A stretch of DNA of 64,000 nt from Tausonia pullulans (GCA_951802195.1 OX637622.1:558001-622000); one strand, 5' to 3'. Positions 47,513 through 60,413 are shown, numbered from the stretch's first letter. Numbers and translations are program-made. Notes: generated by a model not told the origin, from the letters alone.

Positions 47513-48137
47513 TATTAAAGTTTCACTGGGGTCTCCCTTGGCCATAATCTTTCTACTTCTCTTTGAGTTGCCTTCCCTCCCTCTTGTACTTTAGTGCCTT
47601 TATTATTATTCCGGTACTGTCTCCCTGCCATGCCATATATTTGCTGATATTATTGATCCGTTTGTCCTCTGATCGAGGACAAGGAGTCAAAGAAAGATTG
47701 AAAGAGCGAGCAGTCGTCTATTGTGAGATGCGAAGAGCGAGAGTTCTTAATCTCCGTGTTCTGGATATGAGTCGGCATGCCGCAGACCAGTAACCTAGAG
47801 ATGGAAATTGGCCGAGTGGCATAATATCTCCAGATTAGGGCGCTCAAGCCGCTCCCAAAGGTATGGTCGGCGATCCCGGCTGCAGGCCAGGTCCTCTTCT
47901 GGCTGATCGACGGTAATGCGAATCACTCCGCACAGAAGCAATTTCGTTCTTCTTCCCCTACCTAACTTCACAGTGGCCTTTTAAATGGGACTCAAAGCCC
48001 GCATTTATGAAGGGCTAGCGACTCGTAGGAGAAAACGAAAGCCTTGCTTGTGAGAATGGTGGAGTGATCTCCGCTTTGACCAAACCTTGCTCCCAACCTC
48101 TTCCATTCTCCCATCATCCTAGTCTCCTCTCTTATCT
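47513..48137. other. Intergenic region, no gene supported
   Basis: About 600 bp between the two tandem copies of the Ser/Thr-rich membrane protein gene. It should hold the terminator of the first and the promoter of the second. No other feature was seen. Confidence 0.4.
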
Positions 48138-49704
48138 ATGTCGCAATGTTACACGAGCCCTGTCTCCAATTTTTCGGAACGACCAACAGCCAGATCGGAG
48201 GAACGATGGTTATACCAACATTTCGCCAACTCTCACTCGACTTGGAACCCGATTGACATGCTACTTTTGATCAGCCTCCTTCCAGACAGCTGTCGTTGTC
48301 TCCCCAGGGCGAGTTGGTGACCTCCTTCTCCTCGACGTGCAATGGATGCCACAAGGGAAGCTACACCGATGCCTGCTCATATTGGTTGACCCTGACCCTC
48401 GTCACGACGCCAGTCCGCGGTGTTGCGTTGTCTGTGCTGAGCGCTCGGACATCAAAGCGCGCGCGCCTCCGCGCCTCGCGGCTGATAAATTCTCTTCCTC
48501 TCGTGTCTCCAAACGCCAGTTAACGTTGCCGCTGAGTAGCTCATCACCCAGATTGACAACTCCCTCGAGTCGTCCGTTCTCTTACCAAAAGGCCCCTGCC
48601 AACGCGCCATCGAGCGGTTATGGCTTCCTTCTTCTCTCTGGCGTTTATAAAAGCCTTATTGGGCAGTAAGAAGCAGTGAAAGTGGTGTCAGATCTTCCCA
48701 ATTGGGTTGACTGTGGATGGCCAGCGAAGGATGGGCCTGACTGTGATGCCGCATCTGCTTCTTCCACGACTCCGTGGCGGGTAGCAGTTGTCCTCAACAC
48801 CGATTCTGCTACGGGCGACTCGGACACCAAGATCGGGTACGGGCCGGATTTGTATTCCGACTGCGCGTCGTCCGTTGTACTTGCTGATCACGTTTCGTTT
48901 CCCCTCCTCATCGCATATTCATGGTCGGAGACGCCATCAGCAGCATCATCGGGCATCGCCTCATCACCCTAACTCCCTTTCTCAACCGGCATAAGCGTAG
49001 GCACCAGCAGCAGAATACGACCTGTGACGCGCGCAACAACGGCGCAAGTACAATGTCAGCCATGGTCCGAATGTGTTTCTGCTGAAAGATCGCGCCCACC
49101 TGATATTCCAACCACTCTCAGGATCGACAGAAAGGAGGATGACGAGGTTGTCCCTGCTGACGTTGAAGCCTGATCCAGCCGGACGGCGTGGGTCAACCAG
49201 CCAGACGGTCCCGTGTGCTTTCTTGACTGACCTCTTGTTACATCAATACCAGCCCAAGCCCGCTCCTTATGTTGTGCTTCAAATTGAGGAGGCGCAGCAC
49301 TAACAGCAACAGCATCAGTACTCCCACCACCCCGTCTCCATTGCATTGTCCTCCACTGTCCCGTCTGCCTGCCTTCCCTCCGCCAAAGCTCCCTCCAAAG
49401 ATGGCTCCTCCTCTTCAGCAGCGGTACAATTGGCTGGCGGTCTGCCACATGGCCAGCACTACTCCAAGGTGCAAGAGGTCAGCTACACTGCTTACTCCTC
49501 CAATGGCCCTTCTCCGTTATCGGCGGTCCCAGCGGCAGCTCCTCAGGGCACATCTCGTCCATCGTGAGTTCCTCTGCGACTCCTCCTGTGGTCATTCAGC
49601 AAGGGGGGGAGACGAAGAAGGGGGATGCGATCTTTCAGAGTCAGGATGAAGACCTCTCGAGGAGCTTCCACCGGTCTAATCTGGGCTGTAATATAGATGA
49701 GTGA
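48138..49704 (+). pseudogene. Diverged tandem copy of the Ser/Thr-rich membrane protein gene
   Basis: It starts MSQCYTSPVSN, close to MAEQCYTNPVA of the gene just upstream, and its tail reads LAGGLPHGQHYSKVQEVSYT, matching GLLPGQRYSKAHEAGYE there. Between them are Ser/Thr-rich segments (GELVTSFSSTCNGCHKGSYT and TDSATGDSDTKIGYGPDLY) and a basic stretch, FLNRHKRRHQQQ, at the place expected after a membrane helix. The helix itself is weak. Near the end the counterpart of VEELPP is in a different frame from the QSQDED segment before it, suggesting a frameshift, unless an intron is missed. The two genes clearly arose by tandem duplication. Whether this copy still makes a protein is open. Confidence 0.4.
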
Positions 49705-49879
49705 AGAGGACGTCCTCTGCCGCGCGCAGTTAGACTTTCTTTTGCGCTGTGCTTATATTCTGCTTCTTGGGGTTTCTTCATGATCTTAATTTATAATCCA
49801 TGACTATCTGGTTGGGGAAGATGGTCCGTCAGCGGAGAACTCGGAGGGACATGAGGGAGACTCGCGCTCACAATCGTTA

Positions 49880-50906
49880 TCAGCCGTTGAATGCTGCCTG
49901 CATCATCTCGTCTCTCAAGACCTGCAACTTGACCTTCAAAGACCATCCGCGTTAGACAAGATCCCTGAAATTTTCAGTCGAATTGTTGAGCTTACCAGCT
50001 CCCTTCTCTCCTCCTCAACTCTCACTCTCGCCAAATCCAAATCCGCCGGTAGGCCCTCGAACCTCCCTACCTCTCTTCTCAACTCAATGTTTCTCCTTTC
50101 CACTTCCTCAAGCTCCTCCGTCCGTTCGAGCAACCGCGAAACGCTTCGGAAATCGGCCGCGGAAGCGCGTGCGGCGAGGTGGGAGGACTCGGCGCGGTAC
50201 TCGGTTGCTTTGCGAGCCAGAAGGGCGAGGTCGTGCGTGATGGTGGTGGATGGGGGGCGAGTGGAGGATAGCGTGTCGTGTAGGCTAGTGCGTAGGAGAT
50301 CGAGGAGTCAGCTGATGTACGTGCTGAGAAGACAGGCGGCGTACGAGGCGAGAGTGCTATGCACGTGACCGAGGCGAGCCTTGGAGTCTTTCAAAGAAAA
50401 GAGGGCCCGCTCGGCATCGAGGATGGAGAGTGAGAGATTCTCTGATTTCTCAGACAATTGATGGAGGGAAGCAAGGATGCTGTGAGAGAGTCAGGAGTTT
50501 CCTCGCCCGTAATTGATTGCGCGCTTGATTCCAACTCACGCTTTCGTCGACACGTCTCCTGGATGGAGACCGAGGGCCATTGATAGGTCCACGAGGTTTT
50601 CCAGAGACCTGCTGGAGAATGATGCGAGTTCTGGAGGTAGGGATGCCCAGATCCGGGCGGCTGCTCTCATCGGCGCGAGAGTAAGTCGCGTACGCATGCT
50701 TGTGAGATGACAACCCTTCCGCTGACACTCCCTCGCCGATAAAGCGCACCTCTCTCCTCATTCTCCCGATTCTCCTCGAAAGACGCGTCCTCGGTTGCCG
50801 TGCGGGATCGCTCAATAGTGAGGACCTTGTGTCGAGCGGTCCAGGGCGTATCGGCGACAGGCGGCGGACGAAGCCGGGCGCTAACAGAGGAGCGAGACAG
50901 ACTCAT
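49880..50906 (-). CDS. Putative HAUS augmin-like complex subunit 1
   Basis: Augmin recruits gamma-tubulin to existing spindle microtubules. The minus-strand gene is predicted to be almost wholly helical and coiled coil. Readable parts are LPPELASFSSRSLENLVDLS with MALGLHPGDVS, then a long heptad-rich region (ILASLHQLSEKSENLSLSIL, TITHDLALLARKATEYRAES), then LLERTEELEEVERRNIELRR and FEGLPADLDLARVRVEEERR. The segment GLPxDLxLARxxVExxRxEL is the most HAUS1-like feature. A 66-nt intron after REL joins LQVLRDEMMQAAFNG and TGA at 49882-49880, giving a good ending. The start at 50906 is provisional because the first junction did not keep the frame with the donor I could see; an internal start is possible. 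The length would suit HAUS1. Another coiled-coil spindle or kinetochore protein cannot be excluded. Confidence 0.5.
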
Positions 50907-51119
50907 TTGACCAAAACGTGCGTTCGCTGAGTCGTGGATGGAGGCTGGTTTATCTCGGGAAGCGATCTTGATGGTTGGGGAGACAGCAAGCCTGGGTTGG
51001 GTCACGTTCAATCAAACAAGGGGTAATAACGCATGTGCCGCTTTGGAGGGAAGAGTGAGGGAGGGCGAGCCGAGGCAGTGTATCATGCGCATAGCATCTT
51101 GCCTCCCAACCACCATCTC

Positions 51120-51319
51120 NNNNNNNNNNNNNNNNNNNNNNNNNNNNNNNNNNNNNNNNNNNNNNNNNNNNNNNNNNNNNNNNNNNNNNNNNNNNNNNNN
51201 NNNNNNNNNNNNNNNNNNNNNNNNNNNNNNNNNNNNNNNNNNNNNNNNNNNNNNNNNNNNNNNNNNNNNNNNNNNNNNNNNNNNNNNNNNNNNNNNNNNN
51301 NNNNNNNNNNNNNNNNNNN
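51120..51319. other. Assembly gap of 200 N
   Basis: Exactly 200 N, the style of a scaffolding gap of unknown or fixed size. It lies between the divergent HAUS1-like and AAA-type ATPase genes, within their shared promoter region. Frames reported across it are not real. Confidence 0.98.
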
Positions 51320-51490
51320 GTGTATCTCTCTCTTCCATGCATTCTCTCGGCCACCGTTCATATTAGTGACTCCAGTGACGGCCATCCTTAAAGTCGCCTC
51401 CGTCACGTCTGGGTTCACTCCCCTCCGACCCTCAACTCTCCTCGGACTTCTCCCCTCGTTCTCTGGCCGAACACTCTGTGATCTCCCACC

Positions 51491-54042
51491 ATGATTCGGC
51501 CCCTCACATCGGTCCGAACTCTCCTTATCCCGCGGCTCCTGCTCTCCTCCCGCCAGCCACATCCTTTCCTCGCCCTCACCTTGTCCTCACGCTCGTGTCC
51601 GGCTGGCCTTGTCAACGTCCTCCCTACGTCGATCCGACGCATCGGCCAGCAATCGCCCTTCGTTCAGCCGCCGAACCCACAGCCCCAGTTCCCCGACTAT
51701 GATGGCGAGGAAGGATTGAAGAAGGAGAAAAAGAAGAAGGGCGGCATCGTGAACAGCCTCATTGACAACCCAGCGTTCGGGGCAGCCGCGACGACCGTTA
51801 TTGGACTGGCGCTCGTCTTTAGTGCGGGAATCGCATATCTGGCGTGGTACAAAGTGGGCATCTGTTCATGTCGTTGAGTGGCCTTGGCTGACTCTGTGAA
51901 CCTCCTCGCCCAGTATATTGTCCTTCGTCGGATGGAAAAGGGTAAGAGCACTCTCGCCGAAGTCGCGCAGGCCCTCCTGCAAGTGCTTCACTCTCAGACA
52001 TATTCACTCCGCTCTCTCGCTTTCGAACAGCCTTCGAGCCTGGGTATGATCCAGCTCTGGACCTCTCAGAATCGTCCTACAAGCGCCGCCACCAGGCGTA
52101 TAAGCACACTCTGGCTCCCGAAGAAGAGCCTGACCACATCACGCGCGAAGAGCAGCCGCTCGTCGACCGGATCGTTGGTGGCAAGGAGGCTGGAAGCTAC
52201 TTTATGCTGATTGGGTCCAAGGTGGGCAAGGATATTTTTGGGTAGCGGGTGAGAGAAGGCGCGCTCACTAGAGACATCTCAGGGCACCGGCAAGAGCACC
52301 ATGCTTCTCGATGCGATGCGGGATATCCAAGCCGACGGAGCGGCCTTTGTTGAGGCTCACCCGGATCTCGAGGTCTTCCGACTCCGCTTCGGAAAGGTGA
52401 GGGGAGTGGCTTGAGGATATCCTTTCGTGAGCAAAGACTGATTTTATCTCTCCTCTCTAGGCCCTCAACTTCGACTACCATGAGGACTCGCAGGCCGCGC
52501 TCTTCTCCCGTGCCGAGCCCCGTGAGGCAGGCCCCTCACTCGACATTGAGCGCGCCTTCTTCAAGCTGGAGAAGGTTGCACTCAAGTACACGCGCCGACG
52601 AGGTCGGCCTCTCGTCATTGTCCTCAACAGTAAGCCCCCGTCGTGGTCGTCGCAACGCTCCCTCGTCTTTGGCTGAGCCCTCAACCTCCTCCAGATTGCC
52701 ATCTCTTCCCGAATGACGAGATGGGCCACTCGCTCCTCCATCAACTCCAGCAGCGCGCCGAAGGCTGGGCAGAAGCTGGCATCGTCACGATGGTTTTCTC
52801 AACGGACGACTTTTGGCCGTACTCCGTTCTCCGAAAGAACTCCTCTCGGATGAAGATCCTCACGGTGTATGACCTGCCTCAGGAGCAAGCGGTCCTTGCA
52901 CTCAAGCAGATGCGGAGGCAGTTCCACCCTGATGCGGAATCGCCATCGAAAGGTGTACTGGAGATGATTTACTCGCTTGTTGGAGGAAGGACGAGCTTCT
53001 TGAGCAAGGTTGCAAGGGCGAAGGATATGCTTGCAGAGGCGAATTGGATGGTAACGAGTGAGAAGGAGTGGCTGATGAGCCAGATCGGACTTATTCCGGA
53101 TGTGGACGACGGTGTGGCCCTTTCTTCCTGTCCTCGCTTTCTCCCAACTTCTCTCAGCTGACACCGCCTCACCCAACCTTCCAAAGACTGCATGGACGAG
53201 CAAAAGTGGTGTAAGGCCCATGTCCGTTTGACCGTCGGTCGAACACTCGCTGACTCTACGTCCTTTCGTGCAGGCTCCTGCTCCTGGCTCCTTCTCCGCG
53301 AGCTCGCCCAGCAGACCTCACCACTCGAGCTTCTCCACCGTATCGAAGATGATGAGGCTTCAGAGCCGGATATCAACGGCGAAACTGCATTGCCGCTGGT
53401 GCCGGTCATCGACGCCGACGACCAGGAGAAGGGAGAGAACCAGGAGGAAGTGATCGACCTCGACTCGAACGCTGAGACGGCGGAGAAGGAGGAGCGGGAT
53501 ATGCCTGGTTATGTGACGTTTGGGAAGGCAAGGCAGTTGATGACGAGGGGGGACTTCATGGCTCAGCTGGACCATCTCAAGTGAGTGCAGAAGAAGAACT
53601 AGGCAGGAGCTTGGGCTGACAGTGTATGGGTCAATCCTCTCGCAGCATCATTTCCATCGATGTGAGGCAATGTCCCTTCACTTGTCCATTTAACTAATCG
53701 TACGACTGACAAGTATCTCTCCTTTCTCGTCCTTTTCAGACGAACCACCACGTTCGCCCAGACTCACAAGTCACCCTCTCAGCTATCCGACAGATCGTCG
53801 GCGAAGAAGGCTTCGACGAGCTCCTCGATGGCGTCCGGGACCGCGTCGACGAGATTGAGTCTCTCCACCGGACGAGCGAGTGGATGCTCAAGGAGCCCGT
53901 CAGTGTGCAGTTTGAACAAAGGGGGAAGAGCTTCCGGCTCACGGGGCTGGGTGGCGGAGGTGGGGACGATGAGGATGAAGGGAAGAGGGAGGGAGAGACC
54001 AGCGGCGGCGGTCGTGGATGGTTTGGAGGGCTTCTCCGTTAG
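51491..54042 (+). CDS. Mitochondrial AAA-type P-loop ATPase, fungal-specific type
   Basis: The protein starts MIRPLTSVRTLLIPRLLLSS, an Arg/Ser/Leu-rich amphipathic leader that suggests import into mitochondria. After a Pro- and Lys-rich linker comes a membrane helix, AATTVIGLALVFSAGIAYLA, then YIVLRRMEKAFEPGYDPALD. The ATPase domain has the Walker A motif GSKGTGKST (split by an intron after GSK) and RGRPLVIVLNN as the Walker B-like strand, followed by GIVTMVFSTDD, a sensor-1-like strand. A predicted winged-helix-like part and an acidic stretch (EEVIDLDSNAETAEKEERD) follow, and it ends GGRGWFGGLLR. It resembles the archaeal-type ATPase family (PF01637-like) found in fungal genomes without an assigned role. 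The inner membrane location is inferred from leader plus one helix. Confidence 0.75.
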
Positions 54043-54384
54043 ATGGAGATCATATGGAGATATATGTTTTGGAGTGTTCGCAAAGTGCACAATCACGTGC
54101 AGCTCGGCGGGGTCGTCAAGACACAAGGGTGAACCAGCAAACGGGCTCGCGTGAGGGAGGAGGCCGCTCTCATTCCCCCTCGTCCGCATATCCCCTTTCG
54201 AACCTCCTCATCCTCGTCTCCTACCCACCTCCTTTCGACTCGTTCCCCTTCCTCGTGCGTATCCCAAGCCGTCCCCAATCCCTTTGTCTTGCATGATGTA
54301 GGGCGATGGTGGTGTCGTTTGGACATCCAGCTCATGTTTGTTCCACTGGCCCATAGCCTTCCCTCTCCTCTCTGTCCAGTCAGC

Positions 54385-55820
54385 ATGGGGTTCCGTACGA
54401 CCATTATCATCAGCGCGACGTCGCTCCTGCTCGGTGCGTCCTGCCCTGCTCAGGGGTTTGACTGGAGAACAGGATCGCTGACCCTCTTGGTTCGCACTTC
54501 ACGATCCGCTGCTGTCTTCCGACCAACCTCTCAACTCTCTTCCGGTTCATCGTGTCAATCTTTGACTTGCTACAGGGAGCACGTTCACCCACTGGATAGG
54601 TCAGGCCTCGTAGTCAGCCTTGAAATCAGCGCGTCAAAGCTGATGCTCGCCTCTCCCCCGATCCTTCTTGCTCGCGCGCTCTTACTGCCGGCCGATCCGC
54701 ACTTTCCTCGCTTTCCTCCGGTGGCCTTTGCATTCCATCAGCCGATCACAACACCCTCTGGCGTTCCCCAGTTACTCCGACCTCCCTCTCCACGGCCCTC
54801 AACTACTACTCGGCCTTCGTCTCGGCTCCTCCGCTCGTCTTTGGGACGTGGTGCCTCTTTGGAGCGATCGCCGTCGGATGCCTCTCTTGGAAGCTCTGGG
54901 AGAGGTGGGGTGCCGGTAGAGGGGAAGAGCTGTTTGATGGGGGAAGCCTCTGTGAGTTCCAGTCGTCGCGTAACCCTGGAGGGAGAAGGCGGAAGAGGAC
55001 GGACAAGGACGTGTTCAGGCTTGCGCGCCGGAGCGGAGAGGAGGTCCCGGTCCTTCTGGGTTCTCATACTGCCTCCCTCCCCGTGAACCTCGGAGCTCGA
55101 CTTAACAACGGCTAGCTCGGTTCAGTTGCCCTTCTTCGCCGGAGACGCAGCTGGGCGCTCCTGCTAGCTCGAGCGCGCATGCGACGCTTTTTGTCGATCC
55201 TCTTGCTGACAACTGTTCTCCACAGTCCTCTTCCTTGCTTTCGGCTGGATCCACATCACCGACATTGGTCCCAGTCAGTCCTCTCTTGACCTGTCGGCGT
55301 CCCTCCCGACGCATCATCCTCGACGCGTCTGGGTTCGTGCGCAATGGCTCACCCAACCTATCTCTCCTCGGCCATTCTCCCCTCACTAGACTACAAGCTC
55401 ATCCCCAACACAGTCCCCACCCCTCTCCCTCCCACCCTCCTCTCCGCCAACTCCCCGCTCACCTACGCCCTCCGGGACATCGCGGCCTCGCACGTCCTTT
55501 CCGCAGTGGCGCTCACGGGCGTTCTCTTCCTCCAGGGAGCGCGGTACTATTCCAACAATCTCGACCAGTCGGATGTGCCGGACGAGTCGCTGAGGCAGCA
55601 GGCGTCAAGTGCCGTGTCGCCTGTTTCGCAGTCGTCGGAGCTGCCCCAGATGACGACAGAGAAGGAGACGGCGTCGGCGGTTGCGGACGAGCTGAAGGAA
55701 CAGCTTGAGGCGGAGCAGTCGCCGACGAGGCGGACGGGAAGCCCGAGGCGGAGGCGCGAATCCGGGGAGAGGGACCGGAGTGGGGTGAAGCGGGGCCTGA
55801 GGAGCACTGGCTCGAAGTGA
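54385..55820 (+). CDS. SHR3: Shr3 amino acid permease chaperone
   Basis: An ER membrane protein needed for folding and export of amino acid permeases. The start MGFRTTIIISATSLLLG matches the Shr3 N-terminus and forms the first helix. It splices to STFTHWIADHNTLWRSPVTP, which is strongly conserved, then STALNYYSAFVSAPPLVFGT and AIAVGCLSWKLWERWGAGRG, FDGGSLF, LFLAFGWIHITDIGP and, in the last exon, LRDIAASHVLSAVALTGVLF with LQGARYYSNN. Four membrane segments in all are as expected. The cytosolic tail is charged, with SPRRRRES, and ends TGSK. The tail is longer and more charged than I recall for yeast Shr3. The start lies about 340 bp after the AAA-type ATPase stop in the same direction. Confidence 0.9.
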
Positions 55821-56232
55821 AGAGGGGATGATGGTGGAAGGGGGGGCGGCGAAGCTTCAACGCTGTGAAGAGATGGGAAGGAGTAGGTGTTCTCGAGGCC
55901 GCTTTCATCTGCACTCGATAGAGGTTATGTTTTTTTTTTTTGCGTGTCTGTGTATGTGCATGAAAGTATATGTATTCTGATGTTATGTTCTGAGTAACTA
56001 AGGGGTGTACGTACATGCGATGAGATCGACGTCAACGTCCCCTTCGGGATCAGTTTCCAGTTTCATCCACCAGCCCGGCGTCGTCCAACCCGACCCACGC
56101 CCTTTCTCTTTTTCCGCGTTTGCCTCTTCGTCATCCGGGTGTAATCCGACGGCCACTATCAACCGCAAACACTGAATCCTTCTCTCAGATCGTTCATCGT
56201 ACGGTCTCGCTTCTCTTCTAGACTTTTCCAGC

Positions 56233-59200
56233 ATGGCGCCGAAGTCATCGCCAGCCACCGCACCGCCTGCCTCCTCCTCGGGTGGCCGCCCCGCCAAACC
56301 GGCGGTCTCCAAGCCCCGGAGCCCGCTCTGGACACTCGCTCACCTCGTCCCGGTCTTCTTCGCCATCACGGGCGTCTGTATATGGCTCCACTATCGGCTT
56401 CCTGCTCCGGTCATCAGCGGGTGCGTCGTCGTCGTCGTCGTCTCGTGCGCAAGGGACACGCTAACGCGCCTCTCGCCTCTCGCTTCTTTCGCAGCTATAA
56501 CTACGAGCTATCCACCCCCCAGTTCTCCGAACACAAAGCTCTCGAGCACATCCAAGCGCTCGAAGACGTCGGATATCGTATCGTCGGCACCAAGGAGCAT
56601 GCCGCCGGCCTCGAGTACGTCCTTCGCGTAGCCGATGAGCTCATCGAGAAGTGTCTCGCCTTCCCCGAGCTTGAGTGTGAAGTCTGGCACCAGCAAGGCT
56701 CTGGTTCCCATCGGTTCAACATCATGGACCATGACGTCCTCAAGACATACGCATCGTTGTCGAATGTGATTCTGAGGATTTCGAATGGGTCGGACGAAGC
56801 AAAGGCGAACGCCCTACTACTCAATGCGCACGTCGATTCGCAGATCACGGGGCCAGGGGCGGCGGATGATGCGATTGGTGTGGGAATCATGATGGAGCTT
56901 GCGAGGGTGCTGATTGAGCGGGGGGAGCCGTTCGAGAATGCGCTCGTGTTTCGTGAGTCCAGCCTTGAATCCGCAGGAGGTGATGGGAGACTGACACTTC
57001 GCTGCATCAGTGTTCAACAATGCTGAAGAATCGCTCCAAGGTGCGAGACAGTTGATCTCAAAGATGCGCAATCATAAACGAAACTGACAATGTGGCTCTT
57101 GACGCGATTGCAGACGTGCGTGCAGCTGTGCCGCTCCTCACGCATCTCGATTCACTGACGTCCACACACACAGGCCTCTCACCTCTACTCGACACAACAC
57201 GAGACGGCCTCCACCATTCGCGCCGTCGTCAATCTCGAGGCCGCCGGGTCCACTGGGTCCGAGATGCTTTTCCAGGCGACGAGCAAGGAGATGGTTGAGG
57301 TTCGGCCTCCCCGTTCGTCGCTCGTTCATCAATCCTTGCTGAAGAGCTGCCGTTCAACCGCCGTGTACTAGGCGTACTCCAAGGTTCCTTACCCGCACGG
57401 AACAGTCCTCGCCGCCGATGTATTCTCCTCGTGAGCGGTCGTTTCTCACGGCGGATCTTCGCTGCTCGCCTGCTGATGCATGAGTATCCAGCGGCATCAT
57501 TGGGTCCGACACTGACTTTGGCCAGTTTGAGAATTATCTCGATATTGGCGGGCTTGACATGGCTGTCGTTGGTCACTCTTGGGTGAGCCTCTGAAGCGGC
57601 GAGGATGGCTGGACCAGGACGCTGACGCTAGCCCTGACGCAGTACTACCACACGTAAGAAGACGGGCATTGGAAAGAGAGTCAGCATATCGATAAGAAAT
57701 TGATATTTTGGGCTCATTTCAGCACGAAGGACATACTCGCCAACATCCAGGCGGGCACAACGCAACACTTTGGCGAGAACGTCCTCGCCGTGGGTTTGCC
57801 GTCTCGCGCATAGCATCTCCGAAGAGGACTGACAATCCGCTTGCTTGTTTCTCAGATCATCGATCATGTGACGGGTCCCGACTCGAAGCTCGCCGAGATC
57901 AAGAAGGGCAGGGAGACGCAGACCATGGGTTTGTGCCAGCTGGTAGTGGGTCGTCGCGAGGAAAGCATTAACACACACTCAACGCAGTCTATACGTCCTT
58001 CTTCGACCTCTTCTTCATCAAGTACGATCTCGAGCAGGCTGGAAAGGTCCGTAGTCCTAGATCTTGTCCCGGGTCGTGTTCTGCGCTGAAACCTGTGTCC
58101 GGTCATTTAAGATTGCCCGTACTATCGCTGCCGTCTTTGGCATATGGAGCATTAACAGCATCCACTTCTCGGCCTGGCGCGCCTACGTCCTTGCTCTCTT
58201 CGGCACCGTTGGCTCGCTCTTTGGCTCCATTCTTGGAGCCAACATGGTTGCTGGAATTATGGTCGGGTCTAACCACGCTATGTCGTGGTTCTCGTCTGAA
58301 TTCTACGCCCCGAGTGAGTGTCTGAAAAAATGACAGTTTGATCGCAAAGCAACTGATCATTTTATAGTCCTCTACGTGCCTCCTGCCTTCGCTGGTGCCT
58401 GGGTAAGCCAGATGCCTCCTCTCTCCGCTTCCTTGTTATCCCTTTTGACCACTGGCCCGTCCCAGACCGTTCAATACTTCATCTCGCGCTTCGTTCGCCC
58501 CGCCGACCTCCCCTTCCTCGAGCACGCCGCCCAGTTCGCCCAGCTGGCGCTTTACGTCTCGCTCATGGGTCTCGCCCAGCTGTTCAACGTCCGCTCCGGC
58601 TCCCTCTTCGCCTTCCTCTCGGGCTCAGGCGTCCTCTCGCTCGGTCTGAATGAACTGATGAGCTGGGTCAAGGGCAGCCGGGCGGATCGTGGGACGGTGC
58701 ACCTCGTGAGTCGTCGGAGCCAGGTCTAGAGGGAGACGAAAGGGGAAGGCTGATTGATCGATCGTCAACGCCAGACGACCTACCTGATCGCCATGGTCAT
58801 TCCGACAATCCTCGGTGTCGAGGCCACCACGGGCGTGCTCATGATCTTCGTGCCCCTCACTGGTGAGAATCCTCTGAGAGATGAGGTCAACTCAGTCCTG
58901 ACCAAAGTAACCTCTGCATTTTCAGGTCGCATGGGAGAGCAGGCCCCCGCCGAGTTCATCATTGCCAATGTGCGTATCCCAGTTCTTCTCTTGGGAAAAC
59001 CGCTCCTTAAAACTTTCCTCAACACCAGATCATGGCTATCACGACGTTCTTCTTCATCCCGACCTCGATCTCGTTCTTCCACCGCTTCCCTATGCACGCG
59101 AACTTCAAACGCTACTCGCTTGGACTTCTCTACGCCATCTCGGGACTCGCGATCCTCGGCTTCGTCTTCAAGTCACCGTACGACGCCGAGCATCCGCGGA

Positions 59201-60181
59201 GGCTCTTCTTTGCGCAGGAGTTCAACGTGCGTGCTCTTAGTCCTCGGTCATAGAAGTAGGCGACTGAAAGTACCCGTTCGATCTCTCAGTCCACCTCCGA
59301 GACCTGGACGTTCCACGCGGCCGCAATGGACTCGGCCCCCGGCGTCCCTGAGGTCATGAAGGAGATCCACACGGTCCTCAAGGCGGACCCAGCCACGCCG
59401 GCGAGATACCAGCCGATCGAGGAGTTCAATCCGTCTTGGGATAGCCTGTACCCCAGTGCGTTTGCGACCTCTCGGGCTTGGTGTGAAGAACGCTGACGAT
59501 CGATTCTCCTTTCCTTTTGCTAAGTCGGAAACGTTCGTTTCTCGCCTCTTCTATCACCTTCGATGCGCCATCACTCTGACACGCTGTACCTCCCAGTTCT
59601 TCTCCACCTGGCAGTTCCCCCTCCCCCAAGCCATCGAGACCACCCCCCTACCGAAAGTCACGATCAAGGCGCTATCGGACACATACGACGACTCGACGGA
59701 CCTCCGGTCCCTTAGGTTGGGCGTCTCTCACAGGGGTCTCATCTGGCCCACGTTGGCCTTCTCCGCCAACATCACCTCCTGGCCCTTCAACTCGCCCCCG
59801 CCGGTGAACCACGTGAGGCACCACCTCAAGGGCGCGTCGGACCATGGCTTTGAGGAGTACGAGGTGGCGTTCACGGTGGTTGGGAGAGAGACGTTCTGGG
59901 TCGATTGGACGGCGGTCGTGGAGAACGGGATCTGGAAGTCGTACGTCTCTCTTCCTCCCTACTCTCTCTCCCGCTCCTTGTTAGCTTTGTCTTCTGCTTT
60001 TGCGTGCTTGCGCTGACCCAGAGGGAACCTGAACAACTCCCCTAGGACGGGCAAGACCCGCGGGAAAGACACCGCCGGGTCGGCGCGATGGGGCGAGCTC
60101 GATGCGTACCTCGAGGAGACGAGGAAGGGCGCGGTCGACAGTCTGATGCTGACCACGGTCGTCGGCGTAGTGGAGATATGA
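56233..60181 (+). CDS. M28-family membrane metallopeptidase (ERMP1/Pff1-like)
   Basis: A zinc aminopeptidase-like domain joined to a multi-pass membrane part, as in ER metallopeptidase 1 and yeast vacuolar Pff1. After a short Pro/Ser-rich tail the first helix is LWTLAHLVPVFFAITGVCIW. The peptidase domain contains LLNAHVDSQITGPGAADDAI, with zinc-ligand His and Asp, then LFNNAEESLQDASHLYS with the catalytic Glu pair, AVVNLEAAGSTG, and GSDTDFGQFENYLDIGGLDM with HSWYYHTTKDIL. At least eight membrane helices follow (for example YVLALFGTVGSLFGSILGAN, LTTYLIAMVIPTILGVEATT), and a C-terminal lumenal domain ending LTTVVGVVEI. Zinc ligands look intact. The gene has about 20 exons. ER or vacuole location cannot be decided from sequence. 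Confidence 0.9.
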
Positions 60182-60409
60182 GCGTAGAACACCTGGATGG
60201 AAGGCTGGAATGAACGGGGGAGAAACTGGCGACCCCACCCCCTCCCCCCTCCCCCTCCCCCCAACTCACTGTTTTCTCTTTCAAACTTTTTCTATATACA
60301 AAAAAGAAAAAAAAAGAAGATTATGACGATGGATTCTTTGGCATTTTTATATACACTTTTTTTTCATGCCTTCCCAGCCGATCGAGCCTTAGCTAGCAAG
60401 CTACCGCGC

Positions 60410-60413
<4 letters not shown>

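Noticed and set aside
50938-51562. Frames crossing the run of N
   Set aside because: They read through an assembly gap and carry no information.
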